DNA from: Actinomycetes bacterium
Lineage (GTDB): Bacteria; Actinomycetota; Acidimicrobiia; Acidimicrobiales; Acidimicrobiaceae
Assembly: GCA_021819725.1 (NCBI GenBank)
Contig: JAKAQR010000001.1
Location: 1 to 64,000, forward strand
DNA: 64,000 bases
Direction of reading: 5' to 3'
Below the pieces are notes generated by a model. The model worked only from the letters and a program-made list of their open reading frames with translations, ran no database searches and was not told the origin of the DNA. The position numbers and the translations under genes were made by a program. Positions 41,837-51,806 of the stretch are shown one piece after another; position 1 is the first letter of the stretch; each line of letters opens with the position of its first letter.

Positions 41837-44393
41837 TGAGCTACGACGCGCGTTTCGAGACTTTTTTGTCGAACGTGGCCACACTCCGGTACCATCAGCC
41901 AGCCTGATCCCCTTTGATCGGACGGTGTTGTTTACGGTGGCGGGGATGGTCCCGTTTAAGCGGTACTTCTTGGGCGAGGAGCCAGCTCCGTATCCGCGAG
42001 CGACAAGTATCCAAAAGTGTATGCGCGCTGGCGGAAAGCACAACGATCTCGATCAGATCGGCCAGACACTGCGCCACCTCACCTTCTTTGAGATGTTGGG
42101 AAACTTCTCCTTTGGGGACTACTTCAAAGAACAGGCGATTCCCTACGCCTGGGAGCTCGTGACCAATGTCCTTGGTTTGGAACCCGATCGGCTATGGGTT
42201 ACGGTGCATACCAGTGATGATGAGGCCGCAGCGATCTGGCGTGACGCCATCGGGGTTGATCCGGCTCGCATCCAGAGGCTGGAGGAGGATAACTGGTGGC
42301 AGATGGGGGACACGGGTCCCTGTGGCCCGTGCTCGGAGATTTACTACGACAAAGGAAGCGAGTATGGCGCCGACGGTGGGCCAGCGTATGGATCGGATGA
42401 GCGGTTCCTAGAGATCTGGAATCTCGTTTTTATGCAGTTTGACCAGCAGTCTGATGGTGACCTTGTGCCACTGCCTAAGCCGTGCATCGATACGGGAGCT
42501 GGCCTCGAGCGCATTGTCCCGATTCTCCAAGGTCGACCTTCGGTCTTTGAGACCGACCTTGTCTATCCCATTCTCCAAGAGGCAGAGTCGCTCACCGGTA
42601 GGACCTATGGTGTTGAGCACCGACAGGATGTTGGACTGCGCATCATTGCAGACCACTCCCGTGCGATGACCTTTCTCCTCGCTGATGGGGTGGTTCCCAC
42701 CAATGAGGGTAGAGGGTATGTACTGCGAAGAATTATTCGCCGGTTGGTTCTGCGTTCGCAGCTACTTGGTGCACGCCATGAGGTAGTTGAGCGTTTGGTC
42801 AACGGAGTGATTGCGACCATGGGGGAGGCCTACCCGGAGCTGATTGACCGGCGAGAGCGGATTCTCGAACTAGGCATTCGGGAGGAGGCGAGGTTCGAAC
42901 AGACGCTCACGATTGGTGCGCCTATTTTGGAGACGGCGATCACCAGTGGCAAGGTCACTGGTGACGTCGCTTTTCGTCTCCATGATACCTTTGGAGTTCC
43001 GATCGAACTGACGACCGAGATAGCGGCCGACCGCGGTGTCGATGTTGATCTTGATGGGTTCCACAATGCCATGGCCCAACAGCGCCATCGCTCGCGTCAG
43101 GCCGGCCTTGGTGATGAGGCGACGAGCGAACAGGCGACGGGTGCGCTATGGGTACTCGAAACACTCGGCAAAACTGAGTTCCTTGGCTACGAGGTCGAAG
43201 AGGCGGTTGGCGAGATCCAGTTTGTGGAGCAAGAGCCAGCGGGTCTCGCGCTATATTTGGATCGAACCCCCTTCTACCCTGAGGGTGGTGGGCAGGTGGG
43301 CGACACGGGTTGGATCAGCGCCGAGGGTTTCCGGGCCAAGGTTGTCAATACCGATCAGCCAGTACAGGGCGTGGTTCGTCACTGGATTGAGGTCGTGGAG
43401 GGCGAGCCCGTGGTGGGTACCTCGCTCGAACTCGTGGTCGATCGAGGGAGGCGTGCGCGAATCCGAGCAAACCATACCGCTACCCATCTGTTGCAGTGGG
43501 CGCTCCGCGAGGTACTTGGCGAGCACGTGGCGCAACAGGGGTCATTGGTTGCACCAGAGCGGTTGCGCTTTGACTTCACCCATTGGTCAGCGCTCACGGT
43601 CGAGGAGATTGAGCGAGTTGAGCAGCTCATTATGGAGCAGGTGGTGACTGCCGCTACGGTGGTTACGGAGATCAAAGACAAAGAAGCAGCCGTCAACGAA
43701 GGCGCCATCGCCTTTTTTGGTGATCAATATCAAGACGTGGTTCGCGTGGTCCACGCAGGCACGCACTCGGTGGAACTTTGTGGTGGCACGCACGTCGGTT
43801 CGCTGGGTGAGATTGGACTCTTCAAGGTTGTATCGGAGGGCTCCATCGGTGCGAATACGCGAAGGATCGAGGCGGTCACCCAGCTGGCGGCGCTCGATGC
43901 AGTGCATAGGCTTGAACGCCAACTCGATACGATCGAGAAGATTCTGCCTGGAGGTCGTGAGGCACTCGCAGAGCGAGTCGAGAACTTAGCCATGCGGCAT
44001 AGAGAGCTTGAGACCCAGCTTGCAACGATGCGCCAAGAGGAGTTGCGCTCGCTCGTTCGCAACATCTGGGCGCAACACCCTTCTCGAGCGCTGATAGAAC
44101 GACTTGATGGCCTCTCCGCCCAGGAGTTGCGTTTTGTCGCCCTTGAACTGCGCAATCGCACCGAGGCCGAGGTGGTCGTCTTAGCCAGTGTGCTCGACGC
44201 CAAGGTGGCGTTGGTGGCGACGGTGGCCGACCCGACGGTGCTCAATGCGAGCGAGGTACTTGCGCCGCTTGCTCAGGCCGTCGGTGGCCGCGTCGGTCCT
44301 CAGCGTGAACTTGCGCTCTCAGGTGGTCGTCAGGTCGATCAGCTGGATCAAGCCCTTGAGGAGCTCCGCAAAGGGTTCGATTCCCAACGATGA
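41826..44393 (+). CDS. alaS: Alanine--tRNA ligase
   Basis: Charges tRNA-Ala. The 855 residues comprise the class II core (about 1-240, with FTVAGMVPFKRYF and CMRAGGKHNDLDQIG), the tRNA-recognition domain (about 240-440), the editing domain with zinc ligands HTATHLLQWALREV and CGGTHVGSLGEIG, and the C-Ala domain with GGRVGPQRELALSGG. ATG 41826 lies within the preceding small gene and the stop overlaps ruvX by 4 bases, so the cluster is a tight operon. Confidence 0.97.
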   Translation: MDSNELRRAFRDFFVERGHTPVPSASLIPFDRTVLFTVAGMVPFKRYFLGEEPAPYPRATSIQKCMRAGGKHNDLDQIGQTLRHLTFFEMLGNFSFGDYFKEQAIPYAWELVTNVLGLEPDRLWVTVHTSDDEAAAIWRDAIGVDPARIQRLEEDNWWQMGDTGPCGPCSEIYYDKGSEYGADGGPAYGSDERFLEIWNLVFMQFDQQSDGDLVPLPKPCIDTGAGLERIVPILQGRPSVFETDLVYPILQEAESLTGRTYGVEHRQDVGLRIIADHSRAMTFLLADGVVPTNEGRGYVLRRIIRRLVLRSQLLGARHEVVERLVNGVIATMGEAYPELIDRRERILELGIREEARFEQTLTIGAPILETAITSGKVTGDVAFRLHDTFGVPIELTTEIAADRGVDVDLDGFHNAMAQQRHRSRQAGLGDEATSEQATGALWVLETLGKTEFLGYEVEEAVGEIQFVEQEPAGLALYLDRTPFYPEGGGQVGDTGWISAEGFRAKVVNTDQPVQGVVRHWIEVVEGEPVVGTSLELVVDRGRRARIRANHTATHLLQWALREVLGEHVAQQGSLVAPERLRFDFTHWSALTVEEIERVEQLIMEQVVTAATVVTEIKDKEAAVNEGAIAFFGDQYQDVVRVVHAGTHSVELCGGTHVGSLGEIGLFKVVSEGSIGANTRRIEAVTQLAALDAVHRLERQLDTIEKILPGGREALAERVENLAMRHRELETQLATMRQEELRSLVRNIWAQHPSRALIERLDGLSAQELRFVALELRNRTEAEVVVLASVLDAKVALVATVADPTVLNASEVLAPLAQAVGGRVGPQRELALSGGRQVDQLDQALEELRKGFDSQR

Positions 44394-44794
44394 GAGTTGC
44401 CGGTTTTGATCCTGGTCTTCGGCGGATCGGGGTTGCATTGAGTGTCGATGGAGCTGGTTTTCCATTGGCGGTGATTTCGCGCGTCGCTGGTTGGCAAGAT
44501 CATATCCGCAATATTGTTGCCGAGTATAATGTCGAGATGGCTGTCGTCGGTGTGCCACTCTCCCTCGCAGGTGCAGAGACCGAAAGCACCCGAATGGCCC
44601 GGCGTTTCATCGAGGAACTGCAGCCATTGTTCGGAACTCCTATTGTCGAGGTAGACGAACGCTTCTCGAGCCGCGGTGTGGAACGAGCATTAGGAGAGGC
44701 TGGGGTCTCTACCCGCGACCAACGTGGTCGCGTCGACGATCTCGCTGCCGCTGACATTCTCCAGCGCTATCTTGATGGGCTCCGTGATGCTTAG
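44390..44794 (+). CDS. ruvX: Putative pre-16S rRNA nuclease RuvX (YqgF)
   Basis: A 134-residue RNase H-like protein for 5' maturation of 16S rRNA. The catalytic Asp is in GFDPGLRRIGVALS, and VVGVPLSLAGAETEST, VDERFSSRGVERAL and RGRVDDLAAADILQRYLD complete the family pattern. It overlaps alaS (ATGA). The alaS-ruvX-mltG-aroE order is common in actinobacteria. Confidence 0.93.
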   Translation: MRVAGFDPGLRRIGVALSVDGAGFPLAVISRVAGWQDHIRNIVAEYNVEMAVVGVPLSLAGAETESTRMARRFIEELQPLFGTPIVEVDERFSSRGVERALGEAGVSTRDQRGRVDDLAAADILQRYLDGLRDA

Positions 44795-44817
44795 GGTAGC
44801 CATGCAGGGAGTGCGTC

Positions 44818-45825
44818 ATGTCTAGGCTCCGGCAGTTACTCCTGGCGGGCATCATCGTCGTCGTGATCGCGATCAGTGTGGTGGGGATTAGCTACTACCT
44901 CGAATCACGACCCGGCCCGCAGGGACATTCAGTGGCAGTGGTGGTTGCTCCAGGTGAGTCTGTGAACGCGATCTTTGATCAGCTCGGGGATGCAAGGGTG
45001 GTGCGTTCGCCGCTGCTCTTCAAGACCTATGCAGAGATCAAAGGAGTAGGCGTGATCGACGCTGGTGTCTACTTTTTGCGCACGAATGAGGGGTACGCCA
45101 AAACGTTAGACCTCCTGACCGGCGGTCCTTCCTCGCTAAAGATTACCGTATTGCCAGGCATGACCGTGAACGCTATAGCGGCGGAGTTACGAGGCCTACC
45201 GGGGGAAGGCCTCTCGGGCGCGAGTTTCCTGCGCCAGGCCAGCGATCTGCATGCGTTCCATTCGCCATTTCTTGCGACAGCCACAAGCTTGGAGGGGTTA
45301 CTCTATCCGGATACCTACTTTGTCGATCCGCTTGGGACGCCGAAGGAGCTTATCCAGCAGATGTTGGATCGGTCGACCCAGGAGTACGAGGCGGCTGGAC
45401 TCTCATCTACAGGAAGATACCATTCGCTCACGGCGAATCAGGTGATCGTGGCGGCCTCGATTGCAGAGCGGGAGGCTAACACACCGGCCGGGTACGCCAA
45501 GGTAGCTCGGGTTATCCTCAATCGTCTTGCCGCTGGCATGCCGCTCGAGATGGACTCGACGGTTCGCTTTGCGACCGCCAACTATTCGAACCCTATCACC
45601 GGCGCACAGCTACAAGATGCGTCGGCCTATAACACCTACACCCATGTAGGTCTGCCTCCTGGACCGATTGGAGCAGTCGATGCTGCTGGCATCTCCAGCG
45701 TTCTGCATCCAGCGCGGGGGTCGTGGCTGTACTTCGTCGCCCTTCGGGGGCACCGACATCTGTCGTTTTATGATACCTTTGCACAACAGCAGGCGGCGAT
45801 CGCGCGTTACGGAGAGCAGTCGTGA
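44818..45825 (+). CDS. mltG: Endolytic murein transglycosylase MltG
   Basis: Membrane-anchored lytic transglycosylase that trims nascent peptidoglycan strands. Of 335 residues, a single N-terminal helix (LLLAGIIVVVIAISVVGIS) anchors a LysM-like region (about 40-110) and the YceG catalytic domain. The catalytic Glu lies in VAASIAEREANTPAGYAKVARVILNRLAAGMPLEMDSTV; YNTYTHVGLPPGPI and FYDTFAQQQ are typical of the C-terminal end. aroE starts within its last codons. Confidence 0.93.
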   Translation: MSRLRQLLLAGIIVVVIAISVVGISYYLESRPGPQGHSVAVVVAPGESVNAIFDQLGDARVVRSPLLFKTYAEIKGVGVIDAGVYFLRTNEGYAKTLDLLTGGPSSLKITVLPGMTVNAIAAELRGLPGEGLSGASFLRQASDLHAFHSPFLATATSLEGLLYPDTYFVDPLGTPKELIQQMLDRSTQEYEAAGLSSTGRYHSLTANQVIVAASIAEREANTPAGYAKVARVILNRLAAGMPLEMDSTVRFATANYSNPITGAQLQDASAYNTYTHVGLPPGPIGAVDAAGISSVLHPARGSWLYFVALRGHRHLSFYDTFAQQQAAIARYGEQS

Positions 45826-46682
45826 GTACAGCGCTCAGCCAGCCGAGTGTGCCATTGGCCTGCGTGCTCGGTGATCCGATCGCCCAGAGTCTGTCGCCTC
45901 GACTTCACCTCGCTGCTCTTGCCCGGAGCGGACTCGCTGGTAACTACCTTGCCTTTCGGACCCCATCTTCTCAACTCGAGGATACCCTGCGAGCGCTGCA
46001 GGTGCTTGGGTTCCAAGGTGCAAACCTTACAGCACCACTCAAGGTAGAGGTGCTGCCGCTCCTCGATCGGATGACCGATGAGGTACGCACGATCGGCGCA
46101 GCCAATACCGTCCTGTTTTCCCAGGGCTCTGTGATCGGTTACAATACCGATGCACCTGGGCTCTTGGAGGCGTTGCGGACGATTGTGGGTTTCGAGCCAT
46201 CGGGGCAACGAGTGCTGATCTTGGGGGCTGGCGGTGCTGCGCGAGCCGCCGTCTTCGCGATGCTCACCGCCGGAGCCGTCGAGGTTTGGGTCGCGAATCG
46301 TAACCCCGTTCGGGCACGGCTGTTGGTGGAATCCTTTACGGGTCCGGTAGGTATCTGCGAGGATACGCGAGAGCTGTCGGTCGACCTCGTTATCAATGGA
46401 ACGATCGTCGGTATGAAGGGTGCGGGAGCGGAGGGACAGGCTCCGATCGACCTTACTGAGCTCAAAGGGTGCCAATTCGTCTATGACATGGTCTATGAGC
46501 CAACGACGACACCTCTCATGCAAGCGGCTCGACGCCTGGGAATCAGCGCTTTTGATGGACGGTCAATGCTAGCTGCCCAGGCGAGGATTGCTTTTGCACT
46601 CTTCTATGGTGGTCGACCCGACCTTCAGGTGTTCATGGACGCCCTGGGTCACCACAATAGCGATCGAGACCCACATGGCTGA
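45822..46682 (+). CDS. aroE: Shikimate dehydrogenase (NADP+)
   Basis: Reduces 3-dehydroshikimate in aromatic amino acid synthesis. It has 286 residues. The substrate site has GDPIAQSLSPRLH and GANLTAPLKVEVLPLLD with the catalytic Lys; the NADP domain has LGAGGAARAAVFAM and VANRNPVRARLL; the end has FDGRSMLAAQARIAFALFYG. GTG 45822 overlaps the mltG stop by 4 bases. It is the last gene of the alaS operon. Confidence 0.94.
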   Translation: MSTALSQPSVPLACVLGDPIAQSLSPRLHLAALARSGLAGNYLAFRTPSSQLEDTLRALQVLGFQGANLTAPLKVEVLPLLDRMTDEVRTIGAANTVLFSQGSVIGYNTDAPGLLEALRTIVGFEPSGQRVLILGAGGAARAAVFAMLTAGAVEVWVANRNPVRARLLVESFTGPVGICEDTRELSVDLVINGTIVGMKGAGAEGQAPIDLTELKGCQFVYDMVYEPTTTPLMQAARRLGISAFDGRSMLAAQARIAFALFYGGRPDLQVFMDALGHHNSDRDPHG

Positions 46683-47732
46683 TCAGCGGAGATCAACTGG
46701 ACACCATGGCTGATAACTAGCCATCGAAGTAGCGCAGTTGTGGAGTACCAGAGGATTGGAGCACCTTCCCACGAAACTTCGATCCGATAGGCCAGCGAAC
46801 GGATAGACGATCGATCGATTCGTAGGCACGACTGTGAAGATTCGCCACTCAAGTTCGAAGTTCCAGTAAAGGTTCGCGTCAAGGCTTCTTTCAATGGAAA
46901 GGGTGTTAACGGTCACAAAAGCCTGCATACTCAGCTGGAACTTCTTCAACTAGCACAAGAGAGATCGCCCAGACACGTCAGCGTAGCGCCGGCTAGCACC
47001 ACCGAGGCAACCCAGCTGAAGTGGTGTTCGGGAGGACGGGAAGCATCTGGTGACGCTCGCGATTGGCTCCTTGTCAACGCGCCTGCGTTCGAGCTTGGCA
47101 AGGATTGTCCAATTTATGGGGATCCGCATCAGTGATCTCAACCAGGATGGCAATACGACGTATGCTTCCACACGCGTGACGATACCGATGATGAGGTTAT
47201 CTGCCGGGTCCGGTGTGGTGACGAGGCCAACGCCTGTCCACTCGACCCCGGCTACCGCGACGGGCAAGACCGGTCCTCCCGTCCCCCCGGCATCATCAAC
47301 ACGACTGCTATCAAGCGGAGGCGGCATAGCAGGGAGCGCTGTGTCGAGTCTCGCTGTCGATGGTTGGCGGAGACGTCGGGCCAGCTCAGCCAGTTCGAGC
47401 ATCCCGGGGGTTTCGTTGTGATCGATGGCCATAGTACACAGTTGTCGAAGCCAAGAATGGAGTTCGGCGCGGTTGGGGATGTATGCGGTACCCGCTGCGG
47501 ATGGGTGAAACCTTGAGTGGGGTCCACGATGGTGGAGGGCACGATCAAGTACTGATGCGAGGCATGATGGTCGTGTGAGTGAGAACATGCTCATGGTGGC
47601 TTCCAACGTGTAAGGGTGCCAAGCCATGGGATGGAGCCCCGCTTGGGCCGAGACAGCCAAGTGCAGGTACTGTGGGAAGGGTACTGGTCGGAGTAGCCCA
47701 GACTTGGGTTGCGCTGGTTTTCGGCCGATGCC
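46683..47732. other. About 1 kb between aroE and pilB with doubtful coding content
   Basis: No frame here has a recognisable family motif. The best candidate is the minus-strand frame at 46950-47660, listed separately; the same frame continues after one stop to 46683. I looked for a type IV pilin (GFTLIE-type prepilin motif), given the pilus genes to the right, and saw none. The promoter for pilB must lie toward the right end. Confidence 0.4.
46950..47660 (-). CDS. Doubtful hypothetical protein
   Basis: A 236-codon open frame with no signal peptide or family motif I can name. A segment near residues 65-105 (NRAELHSWLRQLCTMAIDHN... LAELARRLRQP) reads like a helical protein, while the remainder is Pro/Ser/Arg-rich and resembles non-coding sequence. 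No convincing ribosome-binding site precedes the start. It could be a decayed gene. Confidence 0.25.
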   Translation of the reverse strand: MAVSAQAGLHPMAWHPYTLEATMSMFSLTRPSCLASVLDRALHHRGPHSRFHPSAAGTAYIPNRAELHSWLRQLCTMAIDHNETPGMLELAELARRLRQPSTARLDTALPAMPPPLDSSRVDDAGGTGGPVLPVAVAGVEWTGVGLVTTPDPADNLIIGIVTRVEAYVVLPSWLRSLMRIPINWTILAKLERRRVDKEPIASVTRCFPSSRTPLQLGCLGGASRRYADVSGRSLLC

Positions 47733-49445
47733 ATGGATATGAGCGAGCCCGAGGCACAGCGTACCTTCACGATCCCTGAACTCTCTTCGCTTGCTCGCGG
47801 TCTCGTGAATGCAGGGCTTGTAGCCGAGGATACACTTCGACAGCTCTTGGGAACCAAAGACGAGCAGCGATCGTTGATCAGAGCCTTGGTGGAAGGTCGA
47901 CTGGTCGATGAGGTTGCGCTATGCCATTTTCTCTCTGAACGCTATGGTGTCGAGGAGCTCGATCTAAACGGTCTCACCTTCGATCCAGATGTCGTCGCAC
48001 TGTTGCCTTCTCGAGCGGCGCGCCGCTATCTTGCTCTCCCCATTCGTGAGGAGTCTAGCTCGATCATGGTCGCCATGGTTGATCCGACCGACGTAGTCGC
48101 CAAGGATGATCTCAAGACCGTCTTGCGGCGGGATCTTCATCTGGTGGTGGTGACCTATTCGCAGCTGCTCGCCACCATTGAGCGTTCCCAACTGAATCTA
48201 AAAGAGCAGTTCGATCTCTCCGAGCAGGCTGAAGAGAGGAAGGAGGCTGTCAAGTCTGATGTTGCGGACGTCGTAGAAGATGGTCCCATCGTCTCGCTCG
48301 TGAATCAGATGGTCTCTCAAGCAGTCCTCGACCGCGCATCAGACATCCACGTTGAACCGATCAATGGGGCCATCCGGATCCGATTCCGTATCGATGGGGT
48401 ACTGCACGAAGTAGGCCGGCTGAACGTCAACGTTCATGCCAAACTCATGACGCGAATCAAGATTCTCGCGGGTCTTGACATCTCCGAGCGGCGCCGACCA
48501 CAGGATGGACGTTTTAGCGTAGGCATTGAGGGCCAGAAGGTTGATCTTCGGGTGGCGACCCTTCCGACCTATCTCGGCGAGAAGGTCGTCATCCGTGTAC
48601 TTGACACCGGTACTGCTCGGCTCGACCTCGAAGATCTTGGATTCCTCCCTGATGTTCGACGGCTCTATGATCGGCTGACCGACCAGCCTTGGGGCACGAT
48701 CCTGATCACTGGTCCCACTGGTTCAGGCAAGTCGACCACGTTGTACGCAACGCTCAACCGACTGAACCGGGTGGAGACCAATATCATCACAGTCGAGGAT
48801 CCGGTAGAGTACCAGTTGAGCGGCATCGCACAAATGCAGGTCAACCCTGCTGCAGGCGTCACCTTTTCGTCGGCTCTTCGGTCCATTCTCCGGGCCGACC
48901 CCGACATCATCTTGGTGGGGGAGGTGCGTGACCGTGAGACGGCAGAGATTGCGATCGAGTCGGCGCTCACTGGCCACCTTGTCCTCACCTCACTGCACAC
49001 CAACGATGCACTCTCCACGCCAACCAGGCTTTTTGAGATGGGGGTGGAACCCTATCTCGTCGCATCTGCGCTCACCGCGGTGGTAGGGCAGCGTCTCGCA
49101 AGACGGCTCTGTCTCAACTGTCGTATCCCCTCCTCGATCACACGTGAAGGCTTACGAGAACTTGGCTTCATCGTCCCAGCGAAGGACGAGGCCTTCACGC
49201 TCTATCGGGCCGATACCAAAGGATGCGTACGTTGTTCTCGAACCGGTTACTACGGGCGAGTCGCTTTGCATGAGTTGTTGGAGATTACGGAGCCACTTGG
49301 GCGAGCGATCGCTGCACGTGCACCGATGGAGGAGCTGCACCGGATCGCTGCGGCCCAGGGGTTCATCACCCTGCGCCAAGCCGGTTTGGTTCAAGTATTG
49401 CAAGGAGTTACTTCGATAGAAGAGATATTGAGAGTATTGATTTGA
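47733..49445 (+). CDS. pilB: Type IV pilus assembly ATPase PilB (GspE family)
   Basis: Extension ATPase of a type IV pilus or type II secretion-like machine, about 570 residues. The N-terminal MshEN/T2SSE-N domain (about 10-150) is followed by the secretion ATPase with RASDIHVEPI, LPTYLGEKVVIRVL, Walker A TGPTGSGKSTTLYATL, the Asp box TVEDPVEYQ, Walker B PDIILVGEVRDRETAEIAIESALTGHLVLTSLHTN and the zinc tetracysteine CLNC...CVRCSRTGYYGR. The start is unsure: ATG 47733, ATG 47739 and TTG 47709 are all possible. pilT follows after 31 bases. Confidence 0.92.
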   Translation: MDMSEPEAQRTFTIPELSSLARGLVNAGLVAEDTLRQLLGTKDEQRSLIRALVEGRLVDEVALCHFLSERYGVEELDLNGLTFDPDVVALLPSRAARRYLALPIREESSSIMVAMVDPTDVVAKDDLKTVLRRDLHLVVVTYSQLLATIERSQLNLKEQFDLSEQAEERKEAVKSDVADVVEDGPIVSLVNQMVSQAVLDRASDIHVEPINGAIRIRFRIDGVLHEVGRLNVNVHAKLMTRIKILAGLDISERRRPQDGRFSVGIEGQKVDLRVATLPTYLGEKVVIRVLDTGTARLDLEDLGFLPDVRRLYDRLTDQPWGTILITGPTGSGKSTTLYATLNRLNRVETNIITVEDPVEYQLSGIAQMQVNPAAGVTFSSALRSILRADPDIILVGEVRDRETAEIAIESALTGHLVLTSLHTNDALSTPTRLFEMGVEPYLVASALTAVVGQRLARRLCLNCRIPSSITREGLRELGFIVPAKDEAFTLYRADTKGCVRCSRTGYYGRVALHELLEITEPLGRAIAARAPMEELHRIAAAQGFITLRQAGLVQVLQGVTSIEEILRVLI

Positions 49446-49476
49446 TGAATACCAATGCAAGAAAGGGCGCCTCCAG

Positions 49477-50574
49477 GTGTTAGAGACCCAAGACAAGTTA
49501 TCGATCGATGCCCTGCTCAGGGAGCTGGTCGCGGCCCGAGGAAGTGACCTTCACCTCTCGGTCGGGGCGCACCCCCTTATCCGCGTCTACGGCGCTTTAC
49601 GTGAGGTTGAGGGTACACCTGAACTTGACCCTGAGACGATCCGTGATGGTGTCTATGCAATCCTGACCCAAGCACAGCGTGAGCGCTTTGAAGAATCATG
49701 GGAGCTCGATCTCGCTTACTCGTTACGGGGTCTGGGTCGATTTCGCCTGAACCTCTTCCGACAACGCTCGAGTATCGGTGCGGTGTTCCGGGTGATCCCA
49801 CACCAGATACCGCCCCTCGAGACGCTTGAGCTGCCACCCGTCGTCAAAACGTTCGCCGAGATCCCTAAGGGTTTAGTGTTAGTTACCGGACCTACTGGTT
49901 CGGGTAAGTCGACGACACTTGCTGCCATCGTTGACCTCATCAACCGGACCCAGCGACGGCACATCGTCACGATTGAGGATCCCATTGAATTCCTCCACAC
50001 CCACCGGAGTTCCATCGTCAATCAACGCGAGGTTGGTACTGATACCAAAGCCTTCGCCACGGCCCTCCGTCAGGTCTTGCGACAGGATCCCGATGTCATC
50101 ATGGTGGGTGAGATGCGGGACTTTGAGACTATTGCTGCGGCGATCACCGCAGCTGAGACGGGCCACCTTGTCTTTGCCACGCTGCACACCCAGGATGCTC
50201 CCCAGGCGATCGATCGTATGATCGACGTCTTTCCCTCCTTCCAACAGGCGCAAATTCGGGTCCAGCTCGCTTCCTCACTGCAGGCGATCCTCACCCAACA
50301 GCTCATACCCCGCTGTGACCAGCCTGGTCGTGCGGTCGCAGTAGAGGTACTTGTTGCAACCTCAGCGGTACGCAACGTCGTACGCGAAGCCAAGAGCCAT
50401 CAGCTCTATTCGATCATGCAGTCGAGCGCACAGATGGGGATGCAGACGATGGACTCTGCGCTCCTTCGGTTGGTTAAGCTTGGTCAGATTTCACGAGAGG
50501 CAGCACTGCTCGCGACCACGAATCAGCGGGAACTCTATGAAGCGATGGGGGGAATCGGTGCTCGAAACCTATGA
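49477..50574 (+). CDS. pilT: Pilus retraction ATPase PilT
   Basis: Retraction motor of type IV pili, 365 residues. LLRELVAARGSDLHLSVGAHPLIRVYG is the PilT N-terminal PAS-like domain; Walker A is TGPTGSGKSTTLAAIVDLIN, the Asp box TIEDPIEFLH, Walker B PDVIMVGEMRDFETIAAAITAAETGHLVFATLHTQD. AIDRMIDVFPSFQQAQIRVQLASSLQAILTQQLIP is PilT-specific. The start is GTG 49477 with AAAGGG upstream. pilC starts inside its 3' end. Its presence argues for retractile pili rather than only secretion. Confidence 0.93.
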   Translation: MLETQDKLSIDALLRELVAARGSDLHLSVGAHPLIRVYGALREVEGTPELDPETIRDGVYAILTQAQRERFEESWELDLAYSLRGLGRFRLNLFRQRSSIGAVFRVIPHQIPPLETLELPPVVKTFAEIPKGLVLVTGPTGSGKSTTLAAIVDLINRTQRRHIVTIEDPIEFLHTHRSSIVNQREVGTDTKAFATALRQVLRQDPDVIMVGEMRDFETIAAAITAAETGHLVFATLHTQDAPQAIDRMIDVFPSFQQAQIRVQLASSLQAILTQQLIPRCDQPGRAVAVEVLVATSAVRNVVREAKSHQLYSIMQSSAQMGMQTMDSALLRLVKLGQISREAALLATTNQRELYEAMGGIGARNL

Positions 50575-51775
50575 ATATCGTGCCCGCGACACACAGGGCA
50601 ACGTCAAGCAGGGGGCCATCGACGCCGATAGTCGTGAGGCGGTGCTCCGTCATCTTCGCGATCTAGGGTTGTTGCCGGTCTCGGTCAACGCGAAACGGGT
50701 GCCAGTGCTCAAGCGCGATGTCAATCTCGGCTTCTCACGTCGCGTCAAGCTCGCAGAGGTGGCGGTCTTCGCGCGCCAGTTCGCCACCATGATTGAGTCA
50801 GGTATCACGATCGTTCGCGCCCTGTCGATTCTCCAAGCGCAGACGGATAATCCCACGTTGCGAGATGCGGTAACGTCGATTCGTCAGGAGATCACGGCTG
50901 GGAAGTCGTTCTCTGAGGCGGTTGAAGGGTTCCCGAAGGTGTTTGACACCCTGTTTGTGGCGATGATCCGTGCTGGTGAGGTCTCTGGAACCCTTGATCA
51001 GGTCCTCTCAAGGGCCGCCGAGACGCTCGAGACTCGAGTGGAACTCCAGCGCAAAATCAAATCCGCGCTGACCTATCCCGCAGCCGTCGTGGTGCTGGTC
51101 GTAGTGATCCTTACCGCGATGCTGGTGTATGTGGTACCAACCTTCCAGAGTATCTTCACGTCCCTTGGGAGTCAATTACCCTTACCCACCCGGATCTTGA
51201 TGTTCGTTTCGCATCTGGCCGTCACCTTTTTCCCGCTGCTGATCATCTTTTATGTCGGAGTTGTCGTCGGTTTTGTTCGATTGCGTCGGACCAAGCGTGG
51301 CAAGGCCATGATGGACAGGTTGGTGCTTAAACTTCCGGTCTTTGGTGTGTTGATTCAAAAATATGCCGTCGCACGGTTCGCCTCGACGCTGTCAACGCTG
51401 ATACGCAGTGGGGTGACGCTCGTTCCTTCGCTAGAGATTGCGAGTGGGGTCGCGAACAACTCTCTCGTGTCTGCTGCGGCGCTTGACACGAAGCGTGGGG
51501 TCTCCCAGGGAGAAGGAATCGCGGAACGACTCGGGACCCACCCGATCTTCCCTCCCATGGTGGCACAGATGATTGCGGTGGGGGAGGAGTCGGGTTCGCT
51601 CGACACCATGCTCGAAAAGATCGCTCGATTCTATTCCCAAGAGGTATCGGCGATGACCGAATCCCTCTCATCGCTGCTCGAACCCCTTCTTATCGTGGTG
51701 CTTGGAACCGTGGTCGGGGGAATGGTCATCGCCCTCTATCTGCCGATGCTTGATATCATCAAATTGCTCAAGTAG
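50558..51775 (+). CDS. pilC: Type IV pilus inner-membrane platform protein PilC
   Basis: Platform protein linking the ATPases to the pilus, 405 residues, with two T2SSF domains (about 70-190 and 270-395) and three helices including SALTYPAAVVVLVVVILTAMLVYVVPTF. FARQFATMIESGITIVRALSIL and FASTLSTLIRSGVTLVPSLEIA are the repeated motifs, and MTESLSSLLEPLLIVVLGTVVGGMVIALYLPM ends the protein. GTG 50558 overlaps pilT by 17 bases; a longer frame from 50351 lies inside pilT and is unlikely. Confidence 0.92.
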   Translation: MLETYEYRARDTQGNVKQGAIDADSREAVLRHLRDLGLLPVSVNAKRVPVLKRDVNLGFSRRVKLAEVAVFARQFATMIESGITIVRALSILQAQTDNPTLRDAVTSIRQEITAGKSFSEAVEGFPKVFDTLFVAMIRAGEVSGTLDQVLSRAAETLETRVELQRKIKSALTYPAAVVVLVVVILTAMLVYVVPTFQSIFTSLGSQLPLPTRILMFVSHLAVTFFPLLIIFYVGVVVGFVRLRRTKRGKAMMDRLVLKLPVFGVLIQKYAVARFASTLSTLIRSGVTLVPSLEIASGVANNSLVSAAALDTKRGVSQGEGIAERLGTHPIFPPMVAQMIAVGEESGSLDTMLEKIARFYSQEVSAMTESLSSLLEPLLIVVLGTVVGGMVIALYLPMLDIIKLLK

Positions 51776-51806
51776 TCTGCTTTCGCTAGCGCCCTTCCAA
51801 AGCACC

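Noticed and set aside
50351..50557. 69-residue N-terminal extension of PilC
   Set aside because: This part is a shadow of pilT in another frame; the GTG at 50558 begins the recognisable PilC sequence.
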